Positions 33,781 through 42,698 are shown, counted from the first letter of the stretch. The stretch is DNA of 64,000 nucleotides from Pseudotabrizicola sp. (GCF_030656345.1 NZ_JAUSNR010000006.1:174405-238404), one strand, 5' to 3'. Made by a program: numbers and translations. Notes: generated from the letters alone by a model not told the origin.

Positions 33781-34014
33781 ATGACAACCCCAAACACCCC
33801 GGCCACCGACCGCACCGACGAACGCCTGACGCAGCTTGAGATCAAGCTCAGCTACACCGAAGACCTGCTGGACACCCTGAACCAGCTGGTGGCCACGCAG
33901 CAAGACCGGATTGACCTGCTGCTGCGCGAGGTGGGCCGCTTGCGCCAGCACGGTGGTGGCGAAAGCATGGCCGCGCCACGCAACCCGCGCGACGAACTGC
34001 CGCCGCACTATTGA
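33781..34014 (+). CDS. slyX: SlyX family protein
   Basis: This 77-residue coiled-coil protein of the SlyX family has heptad text ERLTQLEIKLSYTEDLLDTL followed by the terminal DELPPHY, the family's conserved end. Its function is unknown. It sits 24 bp after cbbR and may be cotranscribed. The 298 bp from here to 34,312 contain no supported gene. Confidence 0.9.
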   Translation: MTTPNTPATDRTDERLTQLEIKLSYTEDLLDTLNQLVATQQDRIDLLLREVGRLRQHGGGESMAAPRNPRDELPPHY

Positions 34015-34312
34015 ACCCACATTGGCCCGGGGTGCGCGCAAACGACTGCACGCCCCTGCCCGTCTGGTTACAAGTGGGGTTTCTGAATCGTTTCTAATGA
34101 TGCCTTGCCACCGGTTTCGCCCCGCTCGGCGAATTCGATGCTGGCCACACGGGCAGGCGGTCCCCCCCGCTGCCGCCCCGTGTGCACACCCCAACGCTGA
34201 CGAGACGTTCAGGCTGAAGCACTGAATGAAAAAACAGCATTTGGTCGTGCCCAGCGGGCCCCCGGGCCCACCCTTTTTCAACCGCTTGATGGCCCCGTTT
34301 CGGAGCAAAGGA

Positions 34313-35092
34313 ATGGTTTTGCGCAGCAACTTCAGCAGTTCCAGCCTGGTGCGCCTGCTCGGTGACGGCATGCCCGCGCCGGCCGATGCGCCCCGGCAGG
34401 ACTTTGCCGAGCGGCTGGGCCAGTGGCTGAACGTGGCAGACGCCATTGCGCTGCACGCAGCCCACCAGTCGATCCAGGCGATGGCACCAGGCAGGCCGGT
34501 GCGCGCCCGGGCAGACCGAACAGACCGAACAGACCGCACAGACCGTGCAAGTGCCCTGAACGCCGAGTTTCAGCGCGTGCGCGCCACGCTGGCCCAAGCC
34601 ATCCAGACCCCGCCCGAAACCGGCACGGCCCCCAAGCGGCACCGCCACGCGCTGCCCGCCAGCGTGCTGCCGGTGGACGCACAAGCCACACCCGCCGCAC
34701 CAGACATCAGCTTTGCCCCGTTCCAACAGCGCTACCAGGAACACCAGCGGCGCATGGACATGAGCCTGGAAGCCCTGCGCGGCCATGTGCGCCAGACGCT
34801 GGCCAGCGCCACGCCAGCCCTGGCCCAACTGGCCGCACTGGACGCCGTGCTGGACCCTTTGCTGGGCGGGCGCGAACACAAAATGCTGGCCACCGTGCCC
34901 GCGTTTCTGGAACGCCGTTTCGACCAACTGCGCCAGCAGCACCCGGCCGATCCCGCTGCACCCGCGGCGGCGGCGGGCTGGCTGGCCTCTTTTGAACCGA
35001 TCTTCCAGGCCACCTTGCTGGCCGAACTCGACGTGCGCCTGCAGCCCGTTCTGGGAATGATCGAAGCACTCAGCAACTCCGTGAATCCGTGA
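34313..35092 (+). CDS. DUF3348 family protein
   Basis: This 259-residue protein of the Burkholderiales family DUF3348 starts at MVLRSNFSSSSLVRLLGDG; the frame is open back to 34226, where the sequence is not family-like. It is helical, with central residues about 150-250 (FQQRYQEHQRRMDMSLEAL, AFLERRFDQLRQQHP), and has no signal or membrane span. It is the first gene of a four-gene unit with the MotA/ZorA-like, MotB/ZorB-like and DUF2894 genes, so it is probably a cytoplasmic partner. A 9-bp tandem repeat lies inside it. Confidence 0.85.
   Translation: MVLRSNFSSSSLVRLLGDGMPAPADAPRQDFAERLGQWLNVADAIALHAAHQSIQAMAPGRPVRARADRTDRTDRTDRASALNAEFQRVRATLAQAIQTPPETGTAPKRHRHALPASVLPVDAQATPAAPDISFAPFQQRYQEHQRRMDMSLEALRGHVRQTLASATPALAQLAALDAVLDPLLGGREHKMLATVPAFLERRFDQLRQQHPADPAAPAAAAGWLASFEPIFQATLLAELDVRLQPVLGMIEALSNSVNP
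34513..34548 (+). repeat. 9-bp tandem repeat inside the DUF3348 gene
   Basis: Four copies of AGACCGAAC-like 9-mers (the last two diverged) encode a DRT-DRT-DRT-DRA run. The copy number is a multiple of three bases, so slippage would add or remove three residues without a frameshift. Confidence 0.8.
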
Positions 35093-35102
35093 AGCAACAA
35101 CA

Positions 35103-37448
35103 ATGAGCAGAATCGTTTTGGCCGTGGCCTTTGTCCTGGGTCTGGTGGCCGTCCTCTGGGTGGGTGTGGGTTTTGTGGGCTCCAGCGCGCTGGCGCTGGC
35201 CATGAGTGTGGTGATTGGCGCGGTCTACGTTCTCGGCGCCATGGAAATCCGGCGCTTTCGCGCCGTCACCGCCTCGCTGCAAACGGCGCTGGCCCACATT
35301 CCGCAGCCGCTGGCGCAACTGGGCGACTGGCTCACGGGCCTGCACCCTTCGGTGCAAAACGCCGTGCGTGCGCGGGTGGAAGGCGAGCGTGTGGCCCTGC
35401 CCGGCCTGGCGCTCACGCCCTACCTGGTGGGTTTGCTGGTCATGCTGGGCATGCTGGGCACCTTTGTGGGCATGGTCGTCACCTTCAAAGGCGCTGTTTT
35501 TGCACTGGACGGCTCCACCGACCTGCAGGCCATCCGCTCGGCACTGGCCGCCCCCATCAAGGGGCTGGGTCTGGCCTTCGGCACTTCGGTGGCGGGTGTG
35601 GCCGCGTCGGCCATGCTGGGCCTCATGTCGGCCATCAGCCGGCGCGAGCGCCTCGGCGTGGTTCGCCTGCTGGACACACACATCGCCACCACCTTGCGGC
35701 CGTTTTCGCTGGCCCACCAGCGCCAGGAAAGCTTCAAGGCCCTGCAGTCGCAAGCCCAGGCGCTGCCCCAGGTGGTCCACCAGCTGCAGGCCCTGATGGC
35801 GCAGATCGAACAGCGCAGCGAGCAGCTGGACGCGCAGTTGCTCAGCCGCCAGGCGCAGTTTCACAGCGAGGTGTCGGTGGCCTACACCGGGCTGGCCAGC
35901 GCCGTGGCCACGTCGCTGCAAGACAGCCTGAGTGCCAGCGCCCGGGTGGCCGGCGAGAGCCTGAAACCGGTGGTCGAGTCCGCCATGGCCGCCATGGCCG
36001 AAGAGTCGGCCCGCCAGCACGGGCGCGTGAGCGACGCGGTGCAAACGCAGTTGAACGGCCTGGCCACCCAGTTTGGCGCCACCGCCGCCACCGTGGCCGA
36101 CACCTGGACCAGCGCCCTGGCGCAGCACGCGCACACCAGCGAACAGCAGGTGAGCGGGCTCGACCGCGCGCTAACCGCCTTTACCCACACATTTGAAGAA
36201 CGCGCCGCCGCCTTGCTGGCCAGCGTGCAGGCCAGCGCCGCCCAGTCGCTCGCCGGGCTGGCGCAGGCCGACCAGCACAAGCAGGCCGCCTGGACGCAGT
36301 CGCTGCAAGCGCTGGCTTCCACGCTGCAAGGCGAATGGCAGCAGGCCGGTGCGCAAACGCTGGCGCAGCAACAGGCTGTGTGCCAGGCGCTGGAACACAC
36401 CGCCACCACGGTGAGCGAACGCGTCAGCCAGCAGGCCGGCCGCAGCCTGGACGACATGGCGCGCCTGCTGGCGCAGTCCGAAGAACTGGTGCGCGCCCGC
36501 ACCGAGGCGGAAGCCCGCTGGGCGCAAGACCAGGGCCAGCGCATGGACGCACTGGCCACGCTGTGGCGCACCGAACTGGCCGCCCTGCGCAGCGACGAAA
36601 GCGCGCGCGGCCAGGCCGCTGTGGACCGCCTGGAAGCCCTGCAGACCACGCTGGCCGAACAGCTGGCGGCCTTGCGCACCGACGAATCCGAGCGCGGCCA
36701 GGCTGCGGTGGACCGGCTGCAAGCCCTGCAGACGGAGCTGAGCGCGCACATGAGCACCCTGCGCACCGAAGAAGCCGCCAGGGGCGAAGCCGCCGTGAGC
36801 CGGCTGGGCGAGCTGCAAGGCGCGCTGGCCAGCCACCTGGCCACGCTGGGTACCGCGCTGGAAACCCCCATGACCCGCCTGCTGGAAACCGCCTCAGAAG
36901 CGCCCCGCGCCGCCGCCGAGGTGATTGCCCAGCTGCGCCAGGAAATGGGCCACATCACCGAGCGCGACAACCTGGCCCTGCAAGAGCGCACCAGCCTGGT
37001 GGCCCAGCTCGACACGCTGCTGCACACCGTGCAGCAGGCCACCGGGGAGCAGCGCGCCGCCATCGAGTCGCTGGTGGCCTCGGCCGCCACGGTCATGGAA
37101 CAGGCCAGTGGCCAGTTTGCCCAGACCCTGGGCGCGCAGGCCGGCCGGGTGGACGAGGTGGCCGCGCATGTGAACGCCAGCGCGGTCGAGCTGGCCAGCC
37201 TGGGCGAGTCGTTCGGCCACGGCGTGCAGCTGTTCAGCGCCAGCAACCAGCAGCTGATGGACAGCCTGCAGCGCATCGAGAGCGCGATTCAGCAGTCCAT
37301 GGCGCGCAGCGACGACCAACTGGGCTACTACGTGGCGCAGGCGCGCGAGGTGATCGACCTCAGCATCAGCGCGCAGCAAGGCATTGTGGAAGACCTGCGC
37401 CGGCTGCACGGCGCGCCCGCCACCCAGCCGGTGGGAGCCCCGGGATGA
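35103..37448 (+). CDS. DUF802 protein, MotA/TolQ/ZorA-like channel with long helical tail
   Basis: This 781-residue protein has spans at about residues 3-25, 28-47, 105-129 and 151-178. The third carries the MotA/ExbB/ZorA signature GMLGTFVGM (116-124) and the fourth AFGTSVAG (158-165), the elements that form proton channels. Residues 190 to about 770 are a predicted coiled-coil tail, including three exact-period 29-residue repeats. A MotA-like channel plus a long cytoplasmic tail is the architecture of ZorA of the Zorya anti-phage systems. The stop overlaps the MotB-like gene (ATGA), as expected for a stoichiometric complex. Its true role in Burkholderiales is unknown. Confidence 0.87.
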   Translation: MSRIVLAVAFVLGLVAVLWVGVGFVGSSALALAMSVVIGAVYVLGAMEIRRFRAVTASLQTALAHIPQPLAQLGDWLTGLHPSVQNAVRARVEGERVALPGLALTPYLVGLLVMLGMLGTFVGMVVTFKGAVFALDGSTDLQAIRSALAAPIKGLGLAFGTSVAGVAASAMLGLMSAISRRERLGVVRLLDTHIATTLRPFSLAHQRQESFKALQSQAQALPQVVHQLQALMAQIEQRSEQLDAQLLSRQAQFHSEVSVAYTGLASAVATSLQDSLSASARVAGESLKPVVESAMAAMAEESARQHGRVSDAVQTQLNGLATQFGATAATVADTWTSALAQHAHTSEQQVSGLDRALTAFTHTFEERAAALLASVQASAAQSLAGLAQADQHKQAAWTQSLQALASTLQGEWQQAGAQTLAQQQAVCQALEHTATTVSERVSQQAGRSLDDMARLLAQSEELVRARTEAEARWAQDQGQRMDALATLWRTELAALRSDESARGQAAVDRLEALQTTLAEQLAALRTDESERGQAAVDRLQALQTELSAHMSTLRTEEAARGEAAVSRLGELQGALASHLATLGTALETPMTRLLETASEAPRAAAEVIAQLRQEMGHITERDNLALQERTSLVAQLDTLLHTVQQATGEQRAAIESLVASAATVMEQASGQFAQTLGAQAGRVDEVAAHVNASAVELASLGESFGHGVQLFSASNQQLMDSLQRIESAIQQSMARSDDQLGYYVAQAREVIDLSISAQQGIVEDLRRLHGAPATQPVGAPG
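36576..36836 (+). repeat. Three tandem 87-bp (29-aa) repeats in the helical tail
   Basis: Units start at 36576, 36663 and 36750 with LAALRSDESARGQAAVDRL, LAALRTDESERGQAAVDRL and MSTLRTEEAARGEAAVSRL. Each is exactly 29 codons. The constant period in a predicted coiled coil suggests recent duplication that changes rod length. Confidence 0.85.
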
Positions 37449-38104
37449 CCGAGCTGGACGACCGCAATGACCGCGACGGCGGCCTGGAGCAGAGCGCCCC
37501 GGTCTGGGCCGTGTTTGGCGACCTGATGTCGGGCCTGCTCGGCGCCTTTGTGCTGATTTTGGTGGGCGTGTTGGTGGTTCAGATGGACCTGATGAGCAAC
37601 CTGGCGTCTGAAATTGCCAAGCGCGAGGCCGAAGAGCAGCGCCGCATGGCGCTGGAAAAAGCGCTGGCCATTCCGCTGCAAACGGGCCGCGTCACGCTGA
37701 ACAACGGGCGCATCGGCATCAGTGGCAGCGTGCTGTTTCCGCTCAATTCCGACGAACTGCGCCCCGATGGCCGCCAACTGCTCAGGAGCCTGGTGCCACC
37801 GCTGCAGGTGTACCTGGGCGAGCGTGACGAAATGCTGATGGTGAGCGGCTTCACCGACGACCGCCCGATCCAGGACGGCAACCGGCGCTACGCGGACAAC
37901 CTGGAACTGTCGGCCCAGCGCGCGCTCACCGTGACCCGCGCGCTGATGGACGAAGGCATGCCGCCCGCGCGCGTGTTTGCCGCCGCCTTCGGGGCCGAGC
38001 AGCCGGTGGCCTCCAACGCCGACGAACAGGGCCGCACCCAAAACCGCCGTGTGGAAATGGCCCCGGTGCCCAAAACTGCCCACCCGACCGCAGCCAAGCC
38101 ATGA
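37445..38104 (+). CDS. OmpA-domain MotB/ZorB-like stator protein
   Basis: This 219-residue protein has one membrane span near the N-terminus (about residues 23-48). Asp26 sits in WAVFGDLMSGLLGAFVLIL, equivalent to the proton-binding Asp of MotB/ZorB stators. A helical linker is followed by a C-terminal OmpA-like peptidoglycan-binding domain (about 95-210: VSGFTDDRP, NLELSAQRALTVTRAL, GRTQNRRVEM). It overlaps the channel gene upstream and DUF2894 downstream by 4 bp each. Together with the upstream protein it would form a wall-anchored, ion-driven motor unit. Confidence 0.92.
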   Translation: MTELDDRNDRDGGLEQSAPVWAVFGDLMSGLLGAFVLILVGVLVVQMDLMSNLASEIAKREAEEQRRMALEKALAIPLQTGRVTLNNGRIGISGSVLFPLNSDELRPDGRQLLRSLVPPLQVYLGERDEMLMVSGFTDDRPIQDGNRRYADNLELSAQRALTVTRALMDEGMPPARVFAAAFGAEQPVASNADEQGRTQNRRVEMAPVPKTAHPTAAKP

Positions 38105-38799
38105 CCGAGCCGCTGGCCGCGCTGGCCGACCTGCGCCACGCGGGCGCCCACCTGCTGGACCCGGTGCGCTTTCACTACCTGGAGGCGCTGGCCGCCCGCG
38201 TGCAAACGGCCGCGCCGGGCGTGCAAAGCGCGCTGGCCACCCGGCTGGGCGCCGCGCTGGCCGACTACCAGCAGCGCGCCACACAAGCCCGGCAGGCGCG
38301 CCAGGGCGCAGTAGACGCGCAGGCCGCGCAACAAACCCAGCGCAAGCTGGATCGGCGCCGGCTGGCAGCGGCCGGCGGCGCGGGCATGCCGGTAGCCAGT
38401 GCCCAGCCACCCGAATCGCCGCTGGCCGAGCTCACCCGTTACATCGAGCGCGTGCGGCAGTGGCCGGCCGACGACCCGCTGGAACACACCGCCCAGCCCC
38501 ACCAGAACGCCCTGCCCGAGCTCAACAGCGTGCGCCGGTTTCGCGAGACCTGGTCGCGCATCTGTGCCGAAGACCAGGTGGACCTGGCGGTGGAGCGCGG
38601 CCCGGAAAACGCCGGACCGCTCAACTCGCACATGCTGGTGCTGCGCTCGTTGGCGCTCATGCGCGAGCTGTCGCCCCACTACCTGCGGCGCTTCATGGCG
38701 CATGCCGACGCCCTGCTGTGGATCGAGCAGGCCAGCGCCCGACTGAAGCCCCCCGCTAGCAAGCCCAAGGCGGTGCGCGCCGCCAAGGCCAAAAAGTAA
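38101..38799 (+). CDS. DUF2894 family protein
   Basis: This 232-residue soluble, Ala/Arg/Gln-rich helical protein belongs to DUF2894, a Burkholderiales family. Ordered segments are DPVRFHYLEALAARV near the N-terminus and the C-terminal LNSHMLVLRSLALMRELSP and YLRRFMAHADALLWIEQ. It ends in a Lys-rich tail. It is the last gene of the overlapped unit and so probably works with the channel complex. No enzymatic motif is evident. Confidence 0.83.
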   Translation: MTEPLAALADLRHAGAHLLDPVRFHYLEALAARVQTAAPGVQSALATRLGAALADYQQRATQARQARQGAVDAQAAQQTQRKLDRRRLAAAGGAGMPVASAQPPESPLAELTRYIERVRQWPADDPLEHTAQPHQNALPELNSVRRFRETWSRICAEDQVDLAVERGPENAGPLNSHMLVLRSLALMRELSPHYLRRFMAHADALLWIEQASARLKPPASKPKAVRAAKAKK

Positions 38800-38816
38800 G
38801 GGTGACGCTGCCCCGG

Positions 38817-39638
38817 CTAAAACCGCGTTTGTTGCCGCTCTTCGCGCTGCACCGGGCCAGCCTTCGCCAGCGCCATCCACACATGAAACGGCAGGCGCTC
38901 CAGCGCGCGGCGCGGTGCCTCGCGCACCACCGTCAGCGTCTCGGGCGTGGCCAGCATCACCCCGCATTCGGGTGGAATCTCCTCGGGCTCGCCAATCGGG
39001 CGGCCCCGCGCGTCGTGCCCCAGCACATACCAGCAGGCGCTGGCCAGCCCCAGGTAGGCGGCGCGCTTGGCGGGTTTTTTCAGGTCGCCCAGCAGGTCGG
39101 CGCGGTTCACTTTGATCTCGTGCACCACCGGCTCCAGGTAGGCGTCCACCGAGCTGTGGCGAATGGAAAACACGTCGGGGCAGGCCATGCACCAGGCGTG
39201 GTCGGGCTGGCCGGGCACGGTGTCAGTTCCATCATCAAACGCGCTCAACTGCACGGGCGGCTCAGCCACCACGGCCGGCACCACGCCATGGTCCAACGGC
39301 TCGCCCTGCAACAGCGTGCGCGGCAGCGGCACCCGCAGCGCCAGACCGCGCCAGGCCAGGCGCCCGGCGCGGCCCATGGCCACCGCCACCTGCTCGACCA
39401 GCGTTTCGTGCGGGGAGCGCGCCGCCTGGTTGCTGGCAAACACCCGCGCCAGCGTTTCAATGCCGGCGTCGGTCACCCGCAGCGTCTCGTGGCCCTGGTC
39501 CGACAAGCGCCGCTCCACCTGCCCAGCCGCCAGCAGATCCACCTCCAACAAGTCCTGGCAGGGCCAGCCGGCCGAGCGGTAAATGTCGCGCAGGCGCTGG
39601 TGGTGGCGGCGGGTCAGGGTGGGCACAAACGAACGCAT
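38817..39638 (-). CDS. PD-(D/E)XK nuclease-fold protein (MmcB/VRR-NUC-like)
   Basis: This 273-residue protein has a C-terminal nuclease-fold core: CPDVFSIRHSSVDAYLEP followed by VVHEIKVNRADLLGDLKKP, i.e. the D...ExK pattern with the MmcB-type IKVxRADLxxD signature. A winged-helix-like N-terminal region (residues 1-75) precedes it. MmcB-family proteins are linked to DNA repair. The start ATG 39638 faces the helicase start 48 bp away, so the two share a bidirectional promoter. It is tail-to-tail with the DUF2894 gene (17 bp). Confidence 0.8.
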   Translation of the reverse strand: MRSFVPTLTRRHHQRLRDIYRSAGWPCQDLLEVDLLAAGQVERRLSDQGHETLRVTDAGIETLARVFASNQAARSPHETLVEQVAVAMGRAGRLAWRGLALRVPLPRTLLQGEPLDHGVVPAVVAEPPVQLSAFDDGTDTVPGQPDHAWCMACPDVFSIRHSSVDAYLEPVVHEIKVNRADLLGDLKKPAKRAAYLGLASACWYVLGHDARGRPIGEPEEIPPECGVMLATPETLTVVREAPRRALERLPFHVWMALAKAGPVQREERQQTRF

Positions 39639-39686
39639 TGCCTGACTATATAACCAGTACCATGCACCCACCCACACCGCCCCACC

Positions 39687-42035
39687 GTGAACGCCGCCCC
39701 ACCCCGCCTGGAACCCGAAACTGCTGAAGACGCCCCGCTGGGCGTGGTGGCGGTGCGCGCGCTGTGCGACTTTGCAGCGCGCACGGGCGACCTGGACCTG
39801 CGCTTCACGCCCTCGCCCAGCGGCAGCGAAGGCGTGGCCGGGCACAGCGAAGTCACGTCGCGCCGGGGCGCGGGCTACCAGCGCGAGCTGCCCCTGAGTG
39901 TGGTTTGGGGCGGGCTGCGCGTGCAAGGCCGGGCCGATGGGTTTGACTCGGTGGCGAAGCGGCTGGAAGAAATCAAAACCCACCGCGGCGACCCGGCCCT
40001 GATCGGCGCCAACCAGCGCGCGCTGCACTGGGCGCAGGCCCGCGTGTACGGCCACCTGCTGTGCGAGCAGCTGGCGCTGGACGGGGTGGACCTGGCGCTC
40101 ATTTACTTCAACATCGACACCGCGCACGAAACACCGCTGGTGCAGCGCCACAGCGCGCCCGAACTGCGCGCGTTTTTTGAAGCCTTGTGCACGCGCTACG
40201 CGGTGTGGGCGCGGGCCGAGCGCGCGCACCGCGTGGCGCGTGACGCAGCGCTGCGCAATCTGGTCTTTCCATTTGCCGCGTTTCGCACCGGGCAGCGCGC
40301 GTTGGCCGAGGCGGTGTACCGCACCCACAGCCACGGCCGGGTGTTGATGGCACAGGCCCCTACCGGCATTGGCAAAACCATGGCCACCTTGTTTGCCGCG
40401 CTCAAGGCCGCGCCCGGCAACGGCAAAGACCTGGGCACCGACAAACTTTTTTACCTCACCGCCAAAACCCCCGGCCGCCAACTGGCGCTGCACGCGCTGG
40501 ACAAGCTCACCCAGGCCGACACGCCGCAAGCCATCCCGCTGCGGGTGCTGGAGCGCGTGGCCCGAGACAAAGCCTGCGAACACCCCGACAAAGCCTGCCA
40601 CGGCGACAGCTGCCCGCTGGCCCAGGGCTTTTACGACCGCCTGCCCGCCGCCCGCCAGGCCGCCGCACAAGGCCGCTGGCTCAGCAAAACCACGCTGCGG
40701 CAAATGGCGCGGGAACACAGCGTGTGTCCCTATTACCTGGGGCAGGAAATGCTGCGCTGGGCCGACGTGGCCGTGGGCGACTTCAACCACTACTTTGACC
40801 ACGGCGCCGCCTGGCACGCGCTGACCGAGGCCAACGGCTGGCGCGTGGGCCTGCTGGTGGACGAAGCGCACAACCTGATCGAGCGCGCCCGGCTCATGCA
40901 CAGCGCCACACTGGCGCCCGCCGCTTTCCAGGCCCTGCGCCAAGCCGCCCCTGCCGCGCTGAAAAAGCCGCTGGACAAGCTGCAACGCCGCTGGGCCGCC
41001 CTGGCCAAAACGCAGACGCAGGACCTCGAGGTGCTGCCCGAGCTGCCGGGTGAATTCATCACCACGCTGCAGCAACTGTGCAGCGACATCGGCGACCACT
41101 TTGCGCAGCACCCGCAAGACGCGCTGGACGGCCCGCTGCAGCGCTGGTGGTTTGACGCGCTGCACGTGCTGCGCGTGGCCGAGCAGTTTGGCGAGCATTC
41201 GCTGTGCGACCTCACGCGCGACGGCACCGGGCGGGTGAAGCACCCGGCGCTGGCCATCCGCAACGTGGTGCCCGGCCCGCTGCTGGCGCCACGCTGGGCC
41301 GCAGCCCACAGCGCCACGCTGTTTTCAGCCACGCTCGCGCCCATGGACTTTGTGGCCCACCTGCTGGGTCTGCCGCCCGACACGCTGCGGGTCGATGTGC
41401 CGTCGCCCTTTGCGCCCGCGCAGCTGGCGGTGCGCGTGGCGCCCCACATTTCCACCCGCTGGAGCGACCGCCAGGCCTCGCTCACGCCCATGGTCGAGCT
41501 GATGGCGGCGCAATACGCCGCCGAGCCCGGCAACTACCTGGCGTTTTTCAGCAGCTTTGACTACCTGCAGCAAGCGCTGGACCGGCTGCAACACCACCAC
41601 CCCGCCCTGCCCGTGTGGGCGCAGGCGCGCGGCATGAGCGAGCCCGAGCGCGATGCCTTTGTGGCCCGTTTCACCGAGGGCGGCCAGGGCATCGGCTTTG
41701 CGGTGCTGGGCGGCGCGTTTGGTGAAGGCATTGACCTGCCGGGCCGCCGCCTCATTGGCGCCTTCATTGCCACGCTCGGCCTGCCACAGGTGAACCCGGT
41801 GAACGAGCAGATGCGCGCGCGCCTGCAAGCCCTGTTTGGCCGGGGTTACGACTACACCTACCTTTACCCCGGCCTGCACAAGGTGGTGCAGGCGGCCGGC
41901 CGGGTGATCCGCACCGAGCGCGACCACGGCACCGTGTGGCTGCTGGACGACCGCTTTGCGCGGCTGGAAGTGCAGCGCCTGCTGCCGGCCTGGTGGCACG
42001 CCCCGCGCATGGCCCAAGACCCGCCTGGCCTATAG
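39687..42035 (+). CDS. DinG/XPD-like helicase with N-terminal nuclease domain
   Basis: This 782-residue superfamily 2 Rad3/DinG-type DNA helicase has Walker A APTGIGKT (40358-40381) and a DEAH box (LLVDEAHNLIE, near 40,860). Four Cys between them (KACEHPDKACHGDSCPL and SVCPYYLG) would hold the Fe-S cluster. Motifs V/VI appear as GGAFGEGIDLPGRR and KVVQAAGRVIRTERD. The first 120 residues contain a PD-(D/E)XK-like core (RVQGRADGFDS, then RLEEIKTHRGDP). This fused nuclease-helicase design suits processing of flaps, R-loops or invading DNA. Confidence 0.9.
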   Translation: MNAAPPRLEPETAEDAPLGVVAVRALCDFAARTGDLDLRFTPSPSGSEGVAGHSEVTSRRGAGYQRELPLSVVWGGLRVQGRADGFDSVAKRLEEIKTHRGDPALIGANQRALHWAQARVYGHLLCEQLALDGVDLALIYFNIDTAHETPLVQRHSAPELRAFFEALCTRYAVWARAERAHRVARDAALRNLVFPFAAFRTGQRALAEAVYRTHSHGRVLMAQAPTGIGKTMATLFAALKAAPGNGKDLGTDKLFYLTAKTPGRQLALHALDKLTQADTPQAIPLRVLERVARDKACEHPDKACHGDSCPLAQGFYDRLPAARQAAAQGRWLSKTTLRQMAREHSVCPYYLGQEMLRWADVAVGDFNHYFDHGAAWHALTEANGWRVGLLVDEAHNLIERARLMHSATLAPAAFQALRQAAPAALKKPLDKLQRRWAALAKTQTQDLEVLPELPGEFITTLQQLCSDIGDHFAQHPQDALDGPLQRWWFDALHVLRVAEQFGEHSLCDLTRDGTGRVKHPALAIRNVVPGPLLAPRWAAAHSATLFSATLAPMDFVAHLLGLPPDTLRVDVPSPFAPAQLAVRVAPHISTRWSDRQASLTPMVELMAAQYAAEPGNYLAFFSSFDYLQQALDRLQHHHPALPVWAQARGMSEPERDAFVARFTEGGQGIGFAVLGGAFGEGIDLPGRRLIGAFIATLGLPQVNPVNEQMRARLQALFGRGYDYTYLYPGLHKVVQAAGRVIRTERDHGTVWLLDDRFARLEVQRLLPAWWHAPRMAQDPPGL

Positions 42036-42127
42036 TGCCGCATGGGCTGTGCTCGGTGGGTTGTCCACCGTTCTGTACCCCCACGCCGAACCAGCTCCCA
42101 GGCCGCGTGCCTTTTTTGCCAGCCCCC

Positions 42128-42637
42128 ATGCCAGACATCCCACCCGACCCGACCCAGCCTCCTCGCCACGACCGGCCCGAAGGCGGCATCCAGCTGCACG
42201 CCGAGCCGGGCCACCTGATCCGCCGCGCCCACCAGCTCGCCGTAGCCACCTTTCACGACACCCACGGCCGCCAGATCACACCGGTGCAATACGCCCTGCT
42301 GCGTGCGCTGCAAGAAGAGCCCGGCCTGGACCAGGTGACGCTGGCGCAGCGGGTGGCGCTGGACACATCCACCACCGCCGACATCGCCACCCGCCTGGAG
42401 AGCAAGGGCTGGATCGTGCGCGAGCTGCTGGCCCGGCGCCAGCGCAGCCTGCGCCTCACGCCCGAAGGCGAAGCCATGCTTTGCGACATGTTGCCCCGCG
42501 TGGCGCCCATGTACCAGCAACTGCTGCAGCCACTTTCGCCCGTCGAGCAGGCCGAGTTTTTGCGTTTGCTGCGCAAGTTTGTGCACCTGAACGAAGCCGC
42601 AGCACCGCCGCAAACCACGGGAAAACCCGAGGTTTGA
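42128..42637 (+). CDS. MarR family regulator of the van genes
   Basis: This 169-residue MarR-type winged-helix repressor has YALLRALQEEPGLDQVTLAQ (helix 1-2), recognition region DTSTTADIATRLESKGWIVRE and wing LLARRQRSLRLTPEGEAM. It is 83 bp upstream of vanA on the same strand. A perfect palindrome lies between them, so it probably represses vanAB until an aromatic ligand such as vanillate or protocatechuate binds. It is unlike the GntR-type VanR of Acinetobacter and Pseudomonas. Confidence 0.9.
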   Translation: MPDIPPDPTQPPRHDRPEGGIQLHAEPGHLIRRAHQLAVATFHDTHGRQITPVQYALLRALQEEPGLDQVTLAQRVALDTSTTADIATRLESKGWIVRELLARRQRSLRLTPEGEAMLCDMLPRVAPMYQQLLQPLSPVEQAEFLRLLRKFVHLNEAAAPPQTTGKPEV

Positions 42638-42674
42638 ACCCCTGTCATGGGCGCCGCACATTCTATAAAATACG

Positions 42675-42698
42675 CTTCATTCAGCATACTGAATGAAG
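42675..42698. promoter_or_regulatory. Palindromic operator before vanA
   Basis: Ten-base arms, CTTCATTCAG and CTGAATGAAG, flank CATA, a perfect inverted repeat. It lies 22 bp before the vanA ATG, ahead of an AGGAGG ribosome site (42708-42713). It fits a MarR dimer site; the adjacent MarR gene is the obvious partner. Confidence 0.8.

Noticed and set aside
32800..34539. A 579-codon open frame antisense to cbbR, slyX and DUF3348
   Set aside because: It is shadow translation of real genes; the antisense composition shows no domain or signal.
36335..37444. An apparent N-terminal extension of the MotB-like protein, running back to 36335
   Set aside because: This part is the +2 frame of the DUF802 gene; the true start is ATG 37445 with the ATGA overlap.
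38817..41309. An 830-codon version of the nuclease gene
   Set aside because: Everything upstream of ATG 39638 is antisense to the helicase; only the last 273 codons match the nuclease family.
34313..42035. Calling the locus a Zorya type I or II system
   Set aside because: ZorC, ZorD and ZorE are not recognisable. Only the A/B-like motor pair is similar, so the locus is reported as Zorya-like and not as Zorya.
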